Assembly (NCBI GenBank): GCA_902803275.1
Contig: CADCPE010000055.1
Coordinates: 1-5,572, forward strand
DNA length: 5,572 bases
Source of the DNA: an uncultured Erysipelotrichaceae bacterium
GTDB taxonomy: Bacteria > Bacillota_I > Bacilli_A > Erysipelotrichales > Erysipelotrichaceae
Direction: 5' to 3'
Positions 1-5,572 of the stretch are shown here, piece by piece. The notes beneath the pieces were generated by a model, which was not told the origin of the DNA, ran no database searches, and saw nothing but the letters and a program-made list of their open reading frames with translations. The position numbers were made by a program, and so were the translations under genes. The first letter of the stretch is position 1; every line of letters begins with the position of its first letter.

Positions 1-591
1 TATCCTGTCTACCTGAAAGCCTTGAGAAAACTCAAGCTGGAGGGCAAAAACAGAGTCATGTCCAAACAACTGGCCGATTATGTAGGGATCAAATCCACAA
101 CGATCAGGCGTGACTTTTCTCTTTTGGGGCAGCTTGGCAAACAGGGGTATGGCTATGATATCGATACGCTGATCGATATTTTCCGAAAAGAACTTGGGGA
201 TAACTATGAAGAGAAGATGGTTCTGATCGGCGTCGGCCGATTGGGTACGGCCATCCTCAACTACAACAACTGGAATCAGGTTGCCGGAGAGATCGTCTGT
301 GCCTTCGACATCCAGCCGGAGAAAAGAAACAGTGAACCGAAGGTGAATGTACCGGTCTATCATGTTTCACAGATGAAAGAGAAGATGCCGAAGAACTGCG
401 AGATCGCGATCCTGTGTATCCCTTCAGGAGCTCAGGAGATCGTCGATGAGCTTCATGAACTCGGTGTCAAGGGCATCGTGAATTTTACAAGAGAGTACTT
501 CGTGCTGCCGGAAGGAATGATCAAAAGAGACGTCGATTTCGTCGCTGCGATCCAGGAACTGGTATTCGAGGTCAACTCGATAAATAAATAA
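1..591 (+). CDS. rex: Redox-sensing transcriptional repressor Rex (5' end missing)
   Basis: Rex is a cytoplasmic homodimeric repressor that binds DNA when NADH is low and releases it when NADH binds, controlling fermentation and respiration genes. The window shows 196 residues; the frame is open from base 1 and the first residues (YPVYLKAL) already match the family, so the true start lies upstream, probably about 15-20 residues away, and the TTG at base 22 is not the start. Visible residues 10-55 form the winged helix, with recognition segment STTIRRDFS (32-40) and wing GKQGYGYD (46-53). A Rossmann NAD-binding domain follows, with VLIGVGRLGTA (74-84) and the acidic residue D103 at the end of the second strand, typical of NAD(H) binding. 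The C-terminal part has VNFTREYFVLPEG, where B. subtilis Rex has an NFTP-type motif, then the domain-swap helix region. Some normally conserved NAD-domain positions differ. It lies 10 bases before asnS. No Rex operator is visible here; its promoter is outside the window. Confidence 0.95.
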   Translation, partial: YPVYLKALRKLKLEGKNRVMSKQLADYVGIKSTTIRRDFSLLGQLGKQGYGYDIDTLIDIFRKELGDNYEEKMVLIGVGRLGTAILNYNNWNQVAGEIVCAFDIQPEKRNSEPKVNVPVYHVSQMKEKMPKNCEIAILCIPSGAQEIVDELHELGVKGIVNFTREYFVLPEGMIKRDVDFVAAIQELVFEVNSINK

Positions 592-596
592 GGGGG
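590..596 (+). promoter_or_regulatory. Ribosome binding site of asnS
   Basis: The purine run AAGGGGG overlaps the rex stop codon (TAA at 589-591) and sits 5 bases before the ATG at 602. It fixes the asnS start and leaves no room for a leader or terminator between rex and asnS, which supports co-transcription of the two genes. Confidence 0.75.
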
Positions 597-601
597 TATA
601 T

Positions 602-1981
602 ATGGATTTATATTTTGCAAGAGAGTTATATGATCTGGCTTCCAGCGGAAGCGAAATGGAACTTGATCAGCTTGACTACATCGCCATTGAAGGCTGGGTC
701 AGGACTAACCGTGACAACGGTCAGGTAGGTTTTATCGAACTCAATGACGGTTCCTATTTCAGGAATATTCAGGTCGTCTACGGACCGGAACTGGAAAACC
801 ATGACAAGGTATCCAAGCTTCTGACCGGAGCGGCTATCTATGTAATCGGTAAATTCGTACTGACTCCCGAAAATAAGCAGCCTTTCGAGATCAAGGCCAC
901 TTCGATCGAAGTCGAAGGAGAATCAAGCGAGGCCTATCCTTTACAGAAAAAGCGCCACACTTTTGAATTCCTGAGAGAGATACCGCACCTTAGACCAAGG
1001 ACCAATACGTTCATGGCTGTCTTCAGAGTGCGTTCGGCACTGGCTATGGCCATTCATGAATTCTTCCAGGGCCAGGGTTTTGTCTATGTGCATACGCCGA
1101 TCATTACCGGTAACGATGCGGAAGGCGCCGGTGAAGTCTTTACCGTCACGACCAGAAATGACGGCAAGTATGATGAAGATTTCTTCGGCAAGCATGCCTC
1201 CTTGACAGTATCAGGACAGCTTCACGTCGAAGCTTTTGCGATGGCTTTCAGAGATGTCTATACCTTTGGTCCGACTTTCAGGTCTGAGAACTCCAACACC
1301 AAGACTCATGCATCGGAGTTCTGGATGATCGAACCGGAGATCGCTTTTGCGGATCTTGAAGACGACATGCAGCTGATCGAAGACATGGTCAAATACTGCA
1401 TCGACTACGTCAGAAGAGAATGTCCAAGAGAAATGGAATTCTTCAATTCGATGATCGACAAGACTCTGCTTGAAAGACTGGATCACGTCTACAATTCAAG
1501 CTTCAGAAGAATGCCTTATACCGAAGCTATCGATATCCTTTTAAAGGCACCGGTAGAATTTGAAAACAAGGTCTCATGGGGCATGGATCTCAACACCGAA
1601 CATGAAAGATATCTTTGCGAAAAGGTAGTCAACGGTCCTGTTTTCCTGACGGATTATCCAAAAGACATCAAAGCTTTCTATATGCGCATGAACGATGACG
1701 GCAAGACTGTTGCTGCCTGCGACCTGCTGGTACCGCACGTTGGCGAACTGGTCGGCGGTTCGCAAAGAGAAGAAAGACTTGACCTGCTCGAAGCCAGAAT
1801 GAAGGAACTGGGCATGGAGATGGAAGGCTACCAGTGGTATCTTGACCTAAGAAGATACGGCGGCTGCAAACACGCCGGATTCGGACTGGGCTTTGAAAGG
1901 ATGGTCATGTATCTGACCGGTATGGAAAACATCAGAGATGTTCTGCCGTATCCGCGTACGCCTAAGAATCTTATATATTGA
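602..1981 (+). CDS. asnS: Asparaginyl-tRNA synthetase (AsnRS)
   Basis: This class IIb aminoacyl-tRNA synthetase joins asparagine to tRNA-Asn using ATP in the cytoplasm. The 459-residue length and aligned blocks match the E. coli-type long AsnRS rather than the roughly 430-residue Bacillus form. Residues 28-105 are the OB-fold anticodon-binding domain (GWVRTNRDNG...FIELNDGS). The catalytic domain has motif 1 around 153-169, the AsnRS-typical TVSGQLHVE (202-210), motif 2 with FRSENSNT (226-233) followed by H236 and EFWMIEPE (239-246), and motif 3 GFGLGFER (426-433) with the ATP-binding arginine R433. The ending IRDVLPYPRTP (444-454) separates AsnRS from AspRS. A segment at 185-197 (RNDGKYDEDFFGK) corresponds to the insertion seen in long AsnRS. 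The start is set by a good ribosome binding site. No T-box leader is present directly upstream. The next gene begins after only three bases and in the same frame. Identity is firm; all catalytic motifs are intact. Confidence 0.97.
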   Translation: MDLYFARELYDLASSGSEMELDQLDYIAIEGWVRTNRDNGQVGFIELNDGSYFRNIQVVYGPELENHDKVSKLLTGAAIYVIGKFVLTPENKQPFEIKATSIEVEGESSEAYPLQKKRHTFEFLREIPHLRPRTNTFMAVFRVRSALAMAIHEFFQGQGFVYVHTPIITGNDAEGAGEVFTVTTRNDGKYDEDFFGKHASLTVSGQLHVEAFAMAFRDVYTFGPTFRSENSNTKTHASEFWMIEPEIAFADLEDDMQLIEDMVKYCIDYVRRECPREMEFFNSMIDKTLLERLDHVYNSSFRRMPYTEAIDILLKAPVEFENKVSWGMDLNTEHERYLCEKVVNGPVFLTDYPKDIKAFYMRMNDDGKTVAACDLLVPHVGELVGGSQREERLDLLEARMKELGMEMEGYQWYLDLRRYGGCKHAGFGLGFERMVMYLTGMENIRDVLPYPRTPKNLIY

Positions 1982-1984
1982 TCA

Positions 1985-3844
1985 ATGATCGTACAGATAA
2001 GTAATGGCACCGTTTATTTCGGTGCCAACGATGTTTTTGAAAATATAGACTTTACAGTAAACGAGAACGAAAGGATCGCACTGGTAGGTCGCAACGGGAG
2101 TGGCAAAACCACTCTTTTAAAAGTGCTCACCGGTGAAACGGAACTGTCATCCGGCCAGTTCATCAAAGCCAACAGGACTGTCATTTCCTATCTTGAACAG
2201 AATGCACTGATAAATTCCAAGGAGACGATCAGGGAATATTTTGATTCGGTGTTTAAAAACATCAAGGATATCGAAAGACAGATGGAAGAAGTATCCAGAC
2301 AGCTTGAAACTGATCACGATGAGAAACTGATCGAAAAGTATTCCTCGCTTGAAGAGGAATACAAATATATCGGCGGCTATACCTATCATGGTGAAATGCT
2401 CAGCGTGCTGAATGGTTTCGGTTTTAAGGAAGAAGACCTTGACCGTCCGATCACTTCCTTTTCGGGAGGTGAAAAGACGAAGATCGCTTTTGCGGGACTT
2501 CTGCTTTCAAAGCCGGATCTGCTTCTGCTGGATGAGCCGACCAATCACCTGGATCTGAGCACGATCGAATGGCTGGAGAACTATCTGGCCAAATACAAGA
2601 AGGCCATGGTGATCGTATCCCATGACAGGGTGTTCCTTGACAGGACGGTCAATGTCGTATACGAACTGGAATACGGCAGCATAAAACGATATGCAGGAAA
2701 CTACTCGAGCTTCGTCGAACAGAAAAAGAACGATCTGATCAGACAGGAAGCAGCCTACAAGAGGCAGCAGAAAGACATCAAGCGTCTTGAAGAACTGATC
2801 GAGAAGTTCCGCTACAAGAAAAACAAGGCAGCCTTCGCTCAATCCAAGATCAAGTATCTCGAGAGGATGGAAAAGATCGAAGACCCCAAAAAGGCTGACA
2901 CCAAGGCCTTCAAGGCCAAATTTGTCTGCGGGGTAAGAGGCGGGAAAAACGTCCTGTCACTTGATCATTTCAAGGTCGGCTATGATAAACCGCTGGCTGA
3001 AGTCACCCTGGAGATCCATAAGGGTGATCGCATCTGCGTCATGGGGGATAACGGTACCGGCAAGTCGACTCTGCTTAAAAGCATTATCGGTGAAGTCAAG
3101 CCGCTTGATGGCTACATGATGTTCGGACATCAGATCGAAGTTGGCTATTTCGATCAGAATCTGGCCAATTTCCATAGTGGCAACACCGTGCTTGAGGAAC
3201 TCTGGAACGAATATCCCGATCTGGATATGTACAAGATCAGATCGGTATTGGGCGCATTTCTGTTCAGTGCCGATGAAGTATTCAAGGAAGTAAGCGTTCT
3301 CTCGGGCGGAGAAAAGGTGAGACTGTCGCTTGCCAAACTGATGATGAAGAAGGCCAACTTCCTGATCCTGGATGAGCCGACCAATCATCTTGACATCGTC
3401 TCCAAAGAGGCTTTGGAAAACGCCTTGAGCGAATATGACGGCACGATCCTGTTTGTATCCCATGACCGTTACTTCATAAAGAAGATCGCGACTTCCTGTC
3501 TCTTGATAAATGAAGATAAAGTCACTTACTATCCTGATGGCTATAAGGACTATATAGATGTCAAGATAAAGGAAGAAAAGAAAGAGGAAGTAAAGGAAAA
3601 CAAGCCTCTTAAAGAGATAAAACAGAAACCAAAATACAATATCTCACGTCTTGAAAACGAGATCTCACTCATGGAGGATATCCTGGAAGACAAGCGGGCC
3701 TTAAGATATGAGCCCGAATACTATCAGGATATGAACAAAATGAAGGAGCTCGATGAAGAGATCGATGATATACACAATCAGATCCATGCTTTGGAAGAGA
3801 AATGGGAAGAGGCCATGCGGTTTGAAGAAGAGAAGAATAAATAA
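1985..3844 (+). CDS. ABC-F family translation-associated ATPase, YdiF-like
   Basis: ABC-F proteins are soluble tandem-ATPase factors without membrane domains that bind the ribosomal E site and relieve stalled or drug-blocked translation. Cassette 1 has Walker A GRNGSGKTT (35-43), signature FSGGEK (159-164), Walker B LLLLDEPTNHLD (179-190; catalytic E184) and H-loop H213. The inter-cassette linker (about 230-315), with FRYKKNKAAFAQSKIKYLERM (275-295), is the region that contacts P-site tRNA. Cassette 2 has Walker A GDNGTGKST (354-362), signature LSGGEK (439-444), Walker B FLILDEPTNHLD (459-470; E464) and H-loop H493. A charged tail (527-619) ends in a predicted coiled coil, as in Uup/YdiF proteins. 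Blocks such as EELWNEYP and GAFLFSADEV closely resemble B. subtilis YdiF. The linker looks ordinary in length, so a housekeeping role is more likely than antibiotic resistance. The ATG at 1985 fits the family N-terminus, but no Shine-Dalgarno sequence precedes it; translation is probably coupled to asnS. Confidence 0.95.
   Translation: MIVQISNGTVYFGANDVFENIDFTVNENERIALVGRNGSGKTTLLKVLTGETELSSGQFIKANRTVISYLEQNALINSKETIREYFDSVFKNIKDIERQMEEVSRQLETDHDEKLIEKYSSLEEEYKYIGGYTYHGEMLSVLNGFGFKEEDLDRPITSFSGGEKTKIAFAGLLLSKPDLLLLDEPTNHLDLSTIEWLENYLAKYKKAMVIVSHDRVFLDRTVNVVYELEYGSIKRYAGNYSSFVEQKKNDLIRQEAAYKRQQKDIKRLEELIEKFRYKKNKAAFAQSKIKYLERMEKIEDPKKADTKAFKAKFVCGVRGGKNVLSLDHFKVGYDKPLAEVTLEIHKGDRICVMGDNGTGKSTLLKSIIGEVKPLDGYMMFGHQIEVGYFDQNLANFHSGNTVLEELWNEYPDLDMYKIRSVLGAFLFSADEVFKEVSVLSGGEKVRLSLAKLMMKKANFLILDEPTNHLDIVSKEALENALSEYDGTILFVSHDRYFIKKIATSCLLINEDKVTYYPDGYKDYIDVKIKEEKKEEVKENKPLKEIKQKPKYNISRLENEISLMEDILEDKRALRYEPEYYQDMNKMKELDEEIDDIHNQIHALEEKWEEAMRFEEEKNK
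2005..2027 (+). other. Short hairpin inside the start region of the ABC-F gene
   Basis: TGGCACCG (2005-2012) and CGGTGCCA (2020-2027) form a perfect 8-base-pair, GC-rich stem with a 7-base AT loop, beginning 20 bases after the A of the start codon. It lies wholly inside coding sequence (about codons 7-15) and has no U tract directly after it, so it is not a terminator. An mRNA structure this close to a start without a Shine-Dalgarno sequence could affect initiation, but a stem of this size can arise by chance in a window of this length. Confidence 0.35.
2528..2547 (+). repeat. 20-base direct repeat, copy 1 (Walker B, cassette 1)
   Basis: CTGGATGAGCCGACCAATCA occurs here and again at 3368-3387, 840 bases apart, encoding LDEPTNH in each ATPase cassette of the ABC-F protein. 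The identity includes synonymous positions. It reflects internal domain duplication plus shared codon choice, or possibly gene conversion; it is not a mobile element. Confidence 0.8.
3368..3387 (+). repeat. 20-base direct repeat, copy 2 (Walker B, cassette 2)
   Basis: This is the second exact copy of the 20-base sequence at 2528-2547. The copies are 840 bases (280 codons) apart, so recombination between them would delete one ATPase cassette's worth of sequence in frame. Confidence 0.8.
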
Positions 3845-3848
3845 GGAG
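3843..3848 (+). promoter_or_regulatory. Ribosome binding site of tldD
   Basis: AAGGAG overlaps the stop codon of the ABC-F gene (TAA at 3842-3844) and lies 10 bases before the ATG at 3859. It supports that start and, like the asnS site, shows stop codon and ribosome binding site merged, with no space for an independent promoter in the gap. Confidence 0.75.
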
Positions 3849-3858
3849 TGAAAAGAAT

Positions 3859-5241
3859 ATGCTGAACAAGTATTTGAAAAGCCGGATCAGCGAGGCTGAA
3901 AGGCTTGTGAAGGACCTGGGCAAGAACTATGAATACGTCTCAGTGCTGGGAACTTTAGTCAACACCAGACAGATCATGGTTTCGACCCACCTCAAGTCCG
4001 TCGAAGATGTCGACAACGAATGCGGATTTGTCATCAAGATGTATAAGGATGGCCGCTATTGCGAGTATTCATGCAACGACATCAAAGGTCTTAAGGCCAA
4101 GCAGGTAATTGATGCGGTAAAACTCGACAAGATCGTTTCTGCCGATTTCAAGGTCAGGATGCTGGAAGAGGAAGAACACAGAGAAGATTATCTAAGAGAA
4201 GACAAGTCAAAGCTTTCCGATAAGCAGATCATTGAACAGCTCGGCAGGATCAAGGACATGATCGAAAAAGCGGATGAAAGAGTTATAAATGTTATCACCC
4301 GCTACAACAAGCGTCAGACATCCAAGATCTTTGTCTCCAAGAAGAAATGTCTGACCCAGAAATACGACTGGATCAACGTTATCGGTGCTGTGGTTGTAAG
4401 AGAAGGCGATATCATCAAATCAAATTATCGGGCAGAAGGGGAAGCCGACAGCATGCAGGCGCTTAAGAAGTTTGAAGAAAACGCCAACGAACTTCTCGAT
4501 ATTACGCTCAAACTGCTCAAGGCCAAACCGATCAAACCGGGCAAATATACGATCATTACCGATCCGTCCATTTCCGGGCTGATCGCCCATGAAGCCTTTG
4601 GCCATGGCGTTGAAATGGACATGTTTGTCAAAAACAGAGCCAAAGCCAGGGATTTTGTCGGAAAATATGTAGCTTCACCGCTGGTGAATATGCACGATGG
4701 TGCATCAAGCTGCATCAGTGCTGCATCCTACTTCTTTGATGATGACGGCGTGGAGGCCCACGATACGCAGATCATTAAAGACGGCATCCTGATGAACGGT
4801 ATTTCCGATTGTCTGAGTGCCATGGAACTGGGAACTGTTCCGACAGGCAACGGCAGAAGGCAGGACTATTCAAGAAAGGTCTATACCCGCATGACCAATA
4901 CCTGGTTTGATAAGGGCAGTGACAAGCTTGAAGACATGATCAAATCGGTCAAGCACGGCTATTATCTCTGTCAGACCAATAACGGTATGGAAGATCCGAA
5001 GAACTGGCAGATCCAGTGTACAGCTGAATATGGCCTTGAGATCAAGGACGGCAAGTTCACAGGCGAGATCGTCGCACCGGTCGTCATCTCCGGTTATGTC
5101 ATCGATCTGCTCAACTCGATCTCGATGGTATCCGATGAAGTAAAGGTCATCGGTTCAGGAATGTGCGGCAAAGGCCATAAGGAATGGGTCTATGTTTCCG
5201 ATGGCGGACCATATTTGAAGGCGGAGGCGAAGTTAGGCTAA
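3859..5241 (+). CDS. tldD: TldD-family zinc metalloprotease subunit (TldD/PmbA family, peptidase U62)
   Basis: TldD is the catalytic subunit of the TldD/TldE heterodimer, a cytoplasmic protease that in E. coli cleaves unstructured peptides, matures microcin B17 and degrades the CcdA antitoxin. The protein has 460 residues, near the family's usual length. The N-terminal domain covers about residues 1-220. The catalytic domain carries HEAFGH (244-249), the HExxxH zinc motif with catalytic E245; C436 in GMCGKGH aligns with the third zinc ligand. Family blocks also include FFDDDGVEAHD (292-302), PTGNGRRQDYS (328-338) and RMTNT (344-348). No signal peptide or membrane segment is seen. The active-site residues are all present. 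A loop at 277-291 (NMHDGASSCISAASY) differs from the glycine-rich loop of E. coli TldD, and GMEDPKNWQIQ (376-386) replaces the E. coli GGGQVD region. The start is supported by AAGGAG upstream. The stop overlaps the next gene's ATG, as expected for two subunits made together. The natural substrate here is unknown; no precursor peptide gene is visible. Confidence 0.93.
   Translation: MLNKYLKSRISEAERLVKDLGKNYEYVSVLGTLVNTRQIMVSTHLKSVEDVDNECGFVIKMYKDGRYCEYSCNDIKGLKAKQVIDAVKLDKIVSADFKVRMLEEEEHREDYLREDKSKLSDKQIIEQLGRIKDMIEKADERVINVITRYNKRQTSKIFVSKKKCLTQKYDWINVIGAVVVREGDIIKSNYRAEGEADSMQALKKFEENANELLDITLKLLKAKPIKPGKYTIITDPSISGLIAHEAFGHGVEMDMFVKNRAKARDFVGKYVASPLVNMHDGASSCISAASYFFDDDGVEAHDTQIIKDGILMNGISDCLSAMELGTVPTGNGRRQDYSRKVYTRMTNTWFDKGSDKLEDMIKSVKHGYYLCQTNNGMEDPKNWQIQCTAEYGLEIKDGKFTGEIVAPVVISGYVIDLLNSISMVSDEVKVIGSGMCGKGHKEWVYVSDGGPYLKAEAKLG
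5223..5227 (+). promoter_or_regulatory. Ribosome binding site of the tldE-like gene
   Basis: GGAGG lies inside the last codons of tldD, 13 bases before the ATG at 5241. The spacing is longer than ideal, but re-initiation from the TAATG stop/start overlap would help. Confidence 0.5.
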
Positions 5242-5572
5242 TGAAGAAGAACGATATCATAAAGGTCTTGAAGGCCAATAAGAAAATTTCCGATTACGAA
5301 CTCACAATCATAAACAAGGATTCCAGAGAACTGTTCTATGTCCTTGACCATCTTGAGATCAACAGAGCAGTGAAGATCGATTCGGCAACGATAAAAGTCT
5401 ATGCGGCAGATAAAAAGAGCGTCGGTTCTTCGATGGTGATGCTGACGGCGGCCGATGATGAAAAGTCTTTGGCCAAGAAGCTCAATGGCGCTGTTGCACG
5501 TGCCAGATCAGCGAAAAACCAGTACTATCCGCTTGCGGAAAAGACTGTCAACATCAAGGAAGAGAAAAAGAA
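5241..5572 (+). CDS. TldE/PmbA-like partner subunit (3' end missing)
   Basis: The ATG at 5241 shares its A with the tldD stop codon (TAATG), and the frame stays open to the window edge for 110 codons plus two bases. The visible part begins MKKNDIIKVLKANKKISDYE and continues with LFYVLDHLEINRAVKIDSATIKVYAADKKSVGSS (roughly 31-64), then an ADDEKSLAKKLNGAVARA helix and NQYYPLAEK (93-101). This pattern, a YxV..HLE block, a strand with a GSS turn, a helix of the form 'KL..AV..A', then NxYYPL, matches my recollection of N-terminal domains of Firmicutes TldD/PmbA-family proteins. TldE lacks the zinc motif and pairs with TldD to form the protease chamber; whether this protein lacks HExxxH cannot be seen because the C-terminal domain lies outside the window. 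Position directly after tldD with a 1-base overlap strongly supports the partner role. The family call is fairly sure; the subunit assignment is inferred from context. Confidence 0.82.
   Translation, partial: MKKNDIIKVLKANKKISDYELTIINKDSRELFYVLDHLEINRAVKIDSATIKVYAADKKSVGSSMVMLTAADDEKSLAKKLNGAVARARSAKNQYYPLAEKTVNIKEEKK

Noticed and set aside
22..24. TTG as the start codon of rex
   Set aside because: The frame is open upstream to base 1 and the residues before it (YPVYLKA) match the Rex N-terminal helix, so the gene starts outside the window.
597..615. TATATATGG / TTATATTTTG as a -10 element before asnS
   Set aside because: No matching -35 hexamer lies at the right distance, and the AT run is explained by the spacer and first codons of asnS.
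1202..1230. TTGACA resembling a -35 promoter element inside asnS
   Set aside because: No -10-like hexamer follows at 16-18 bases, and the site lies within the conserved LTVSGQ coding motif.
941..1486. Two minus-strand open frames across asnS
   Set aside because: They lie fully antisense to conserved AsnRS catalytic motifs and show no recognisable domain.
2005..2040. Hairpin followed by TTTTT as a terminator
   Set aside because: The T run (2033-2037) is separated from the stem by several bases, is short, and the element is inside a long intact coding region.
2957..3463. 168-codon open frame on the minus strand
   Set aside because: It lies opposite the second ATPase cassette of the ABC-F gene, has no ribosome binding site I can support and resembles no family; it mirrors the codon pattern of the sense gene.
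1985..3844. Antibiotic-resistance ABC-F protein
   Set aside because: The inter-cassette linker lacks the long extension typical of resistance types, and the sequence and C-terminal coiled coil resemble housekeeping YdiF/Uup proteins.

Overview
The window is wall-to-wall protein coding on the + strand: five genes in one direction, with gaps of 10, 3 and 14 bases and finally a 1-base overlap. It starts inside the first gene and ends inside the fifth. The arrangement looks like part of a single operon. No tRNA, rRNA, CRISPR array, insertion sequence, promoter or rho-independent terminator could be supported, and there is no non-coding stretch longer than 14 bases.

Protein content points to a Bacillota (Firmicutes) bacterium. 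The evidence is a Rex redox repressor resembling the Bacillus protein, a YdiF-type ABC-F ATPase with a C-terminal coiled coil, and TldD/TldE proteins resembling Firmicutes forms. GC content looks like the mid-40s percent by eye. An Erysipelotrichia-like gut anaerobe is my guess, but only a guess. TGA acts as a normal stop and Trp is read from TGG, so the standard bacterial code fits.

Layout: (1) bases 1-591, most of rex, missing its N-terminus; (2) 602-1981, asnS, asparaginyl-tRNA synthetase of the long (about 460 aa) class; (3) 1985-3844, an ABC-F translation-factor ATPase with two complete ATPase cassettes; (4) 3859-5241, TldD-family metalloprotease with an intact HExxxH motif and a candidate third zinc ligand, C436; (5) 5241 to the window end, the N-terminal part of a TldE/PmbA-like partner subunit.

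How they may work together: AsnRS charges tRNA-Asn, the ABC-F protein probably acts at the ribosomal E site to relieve stalled translation, and TldD/TldE form a heterodimeric protease that trims or degrades unstructured peptides. Rex, an NADH/NAD+ sensor, sits upstream and may be co-transcribed with them. All are known families, and no clearly new system is visible. The points most worth a second look are the redox-regulator/translation/protease gene order, the lack of a T-box leader next to asnS, the absent Shine-Dalgarno sequence and nearby hairpin at the ABC-F start, and unusual residues in Rex and TldD.
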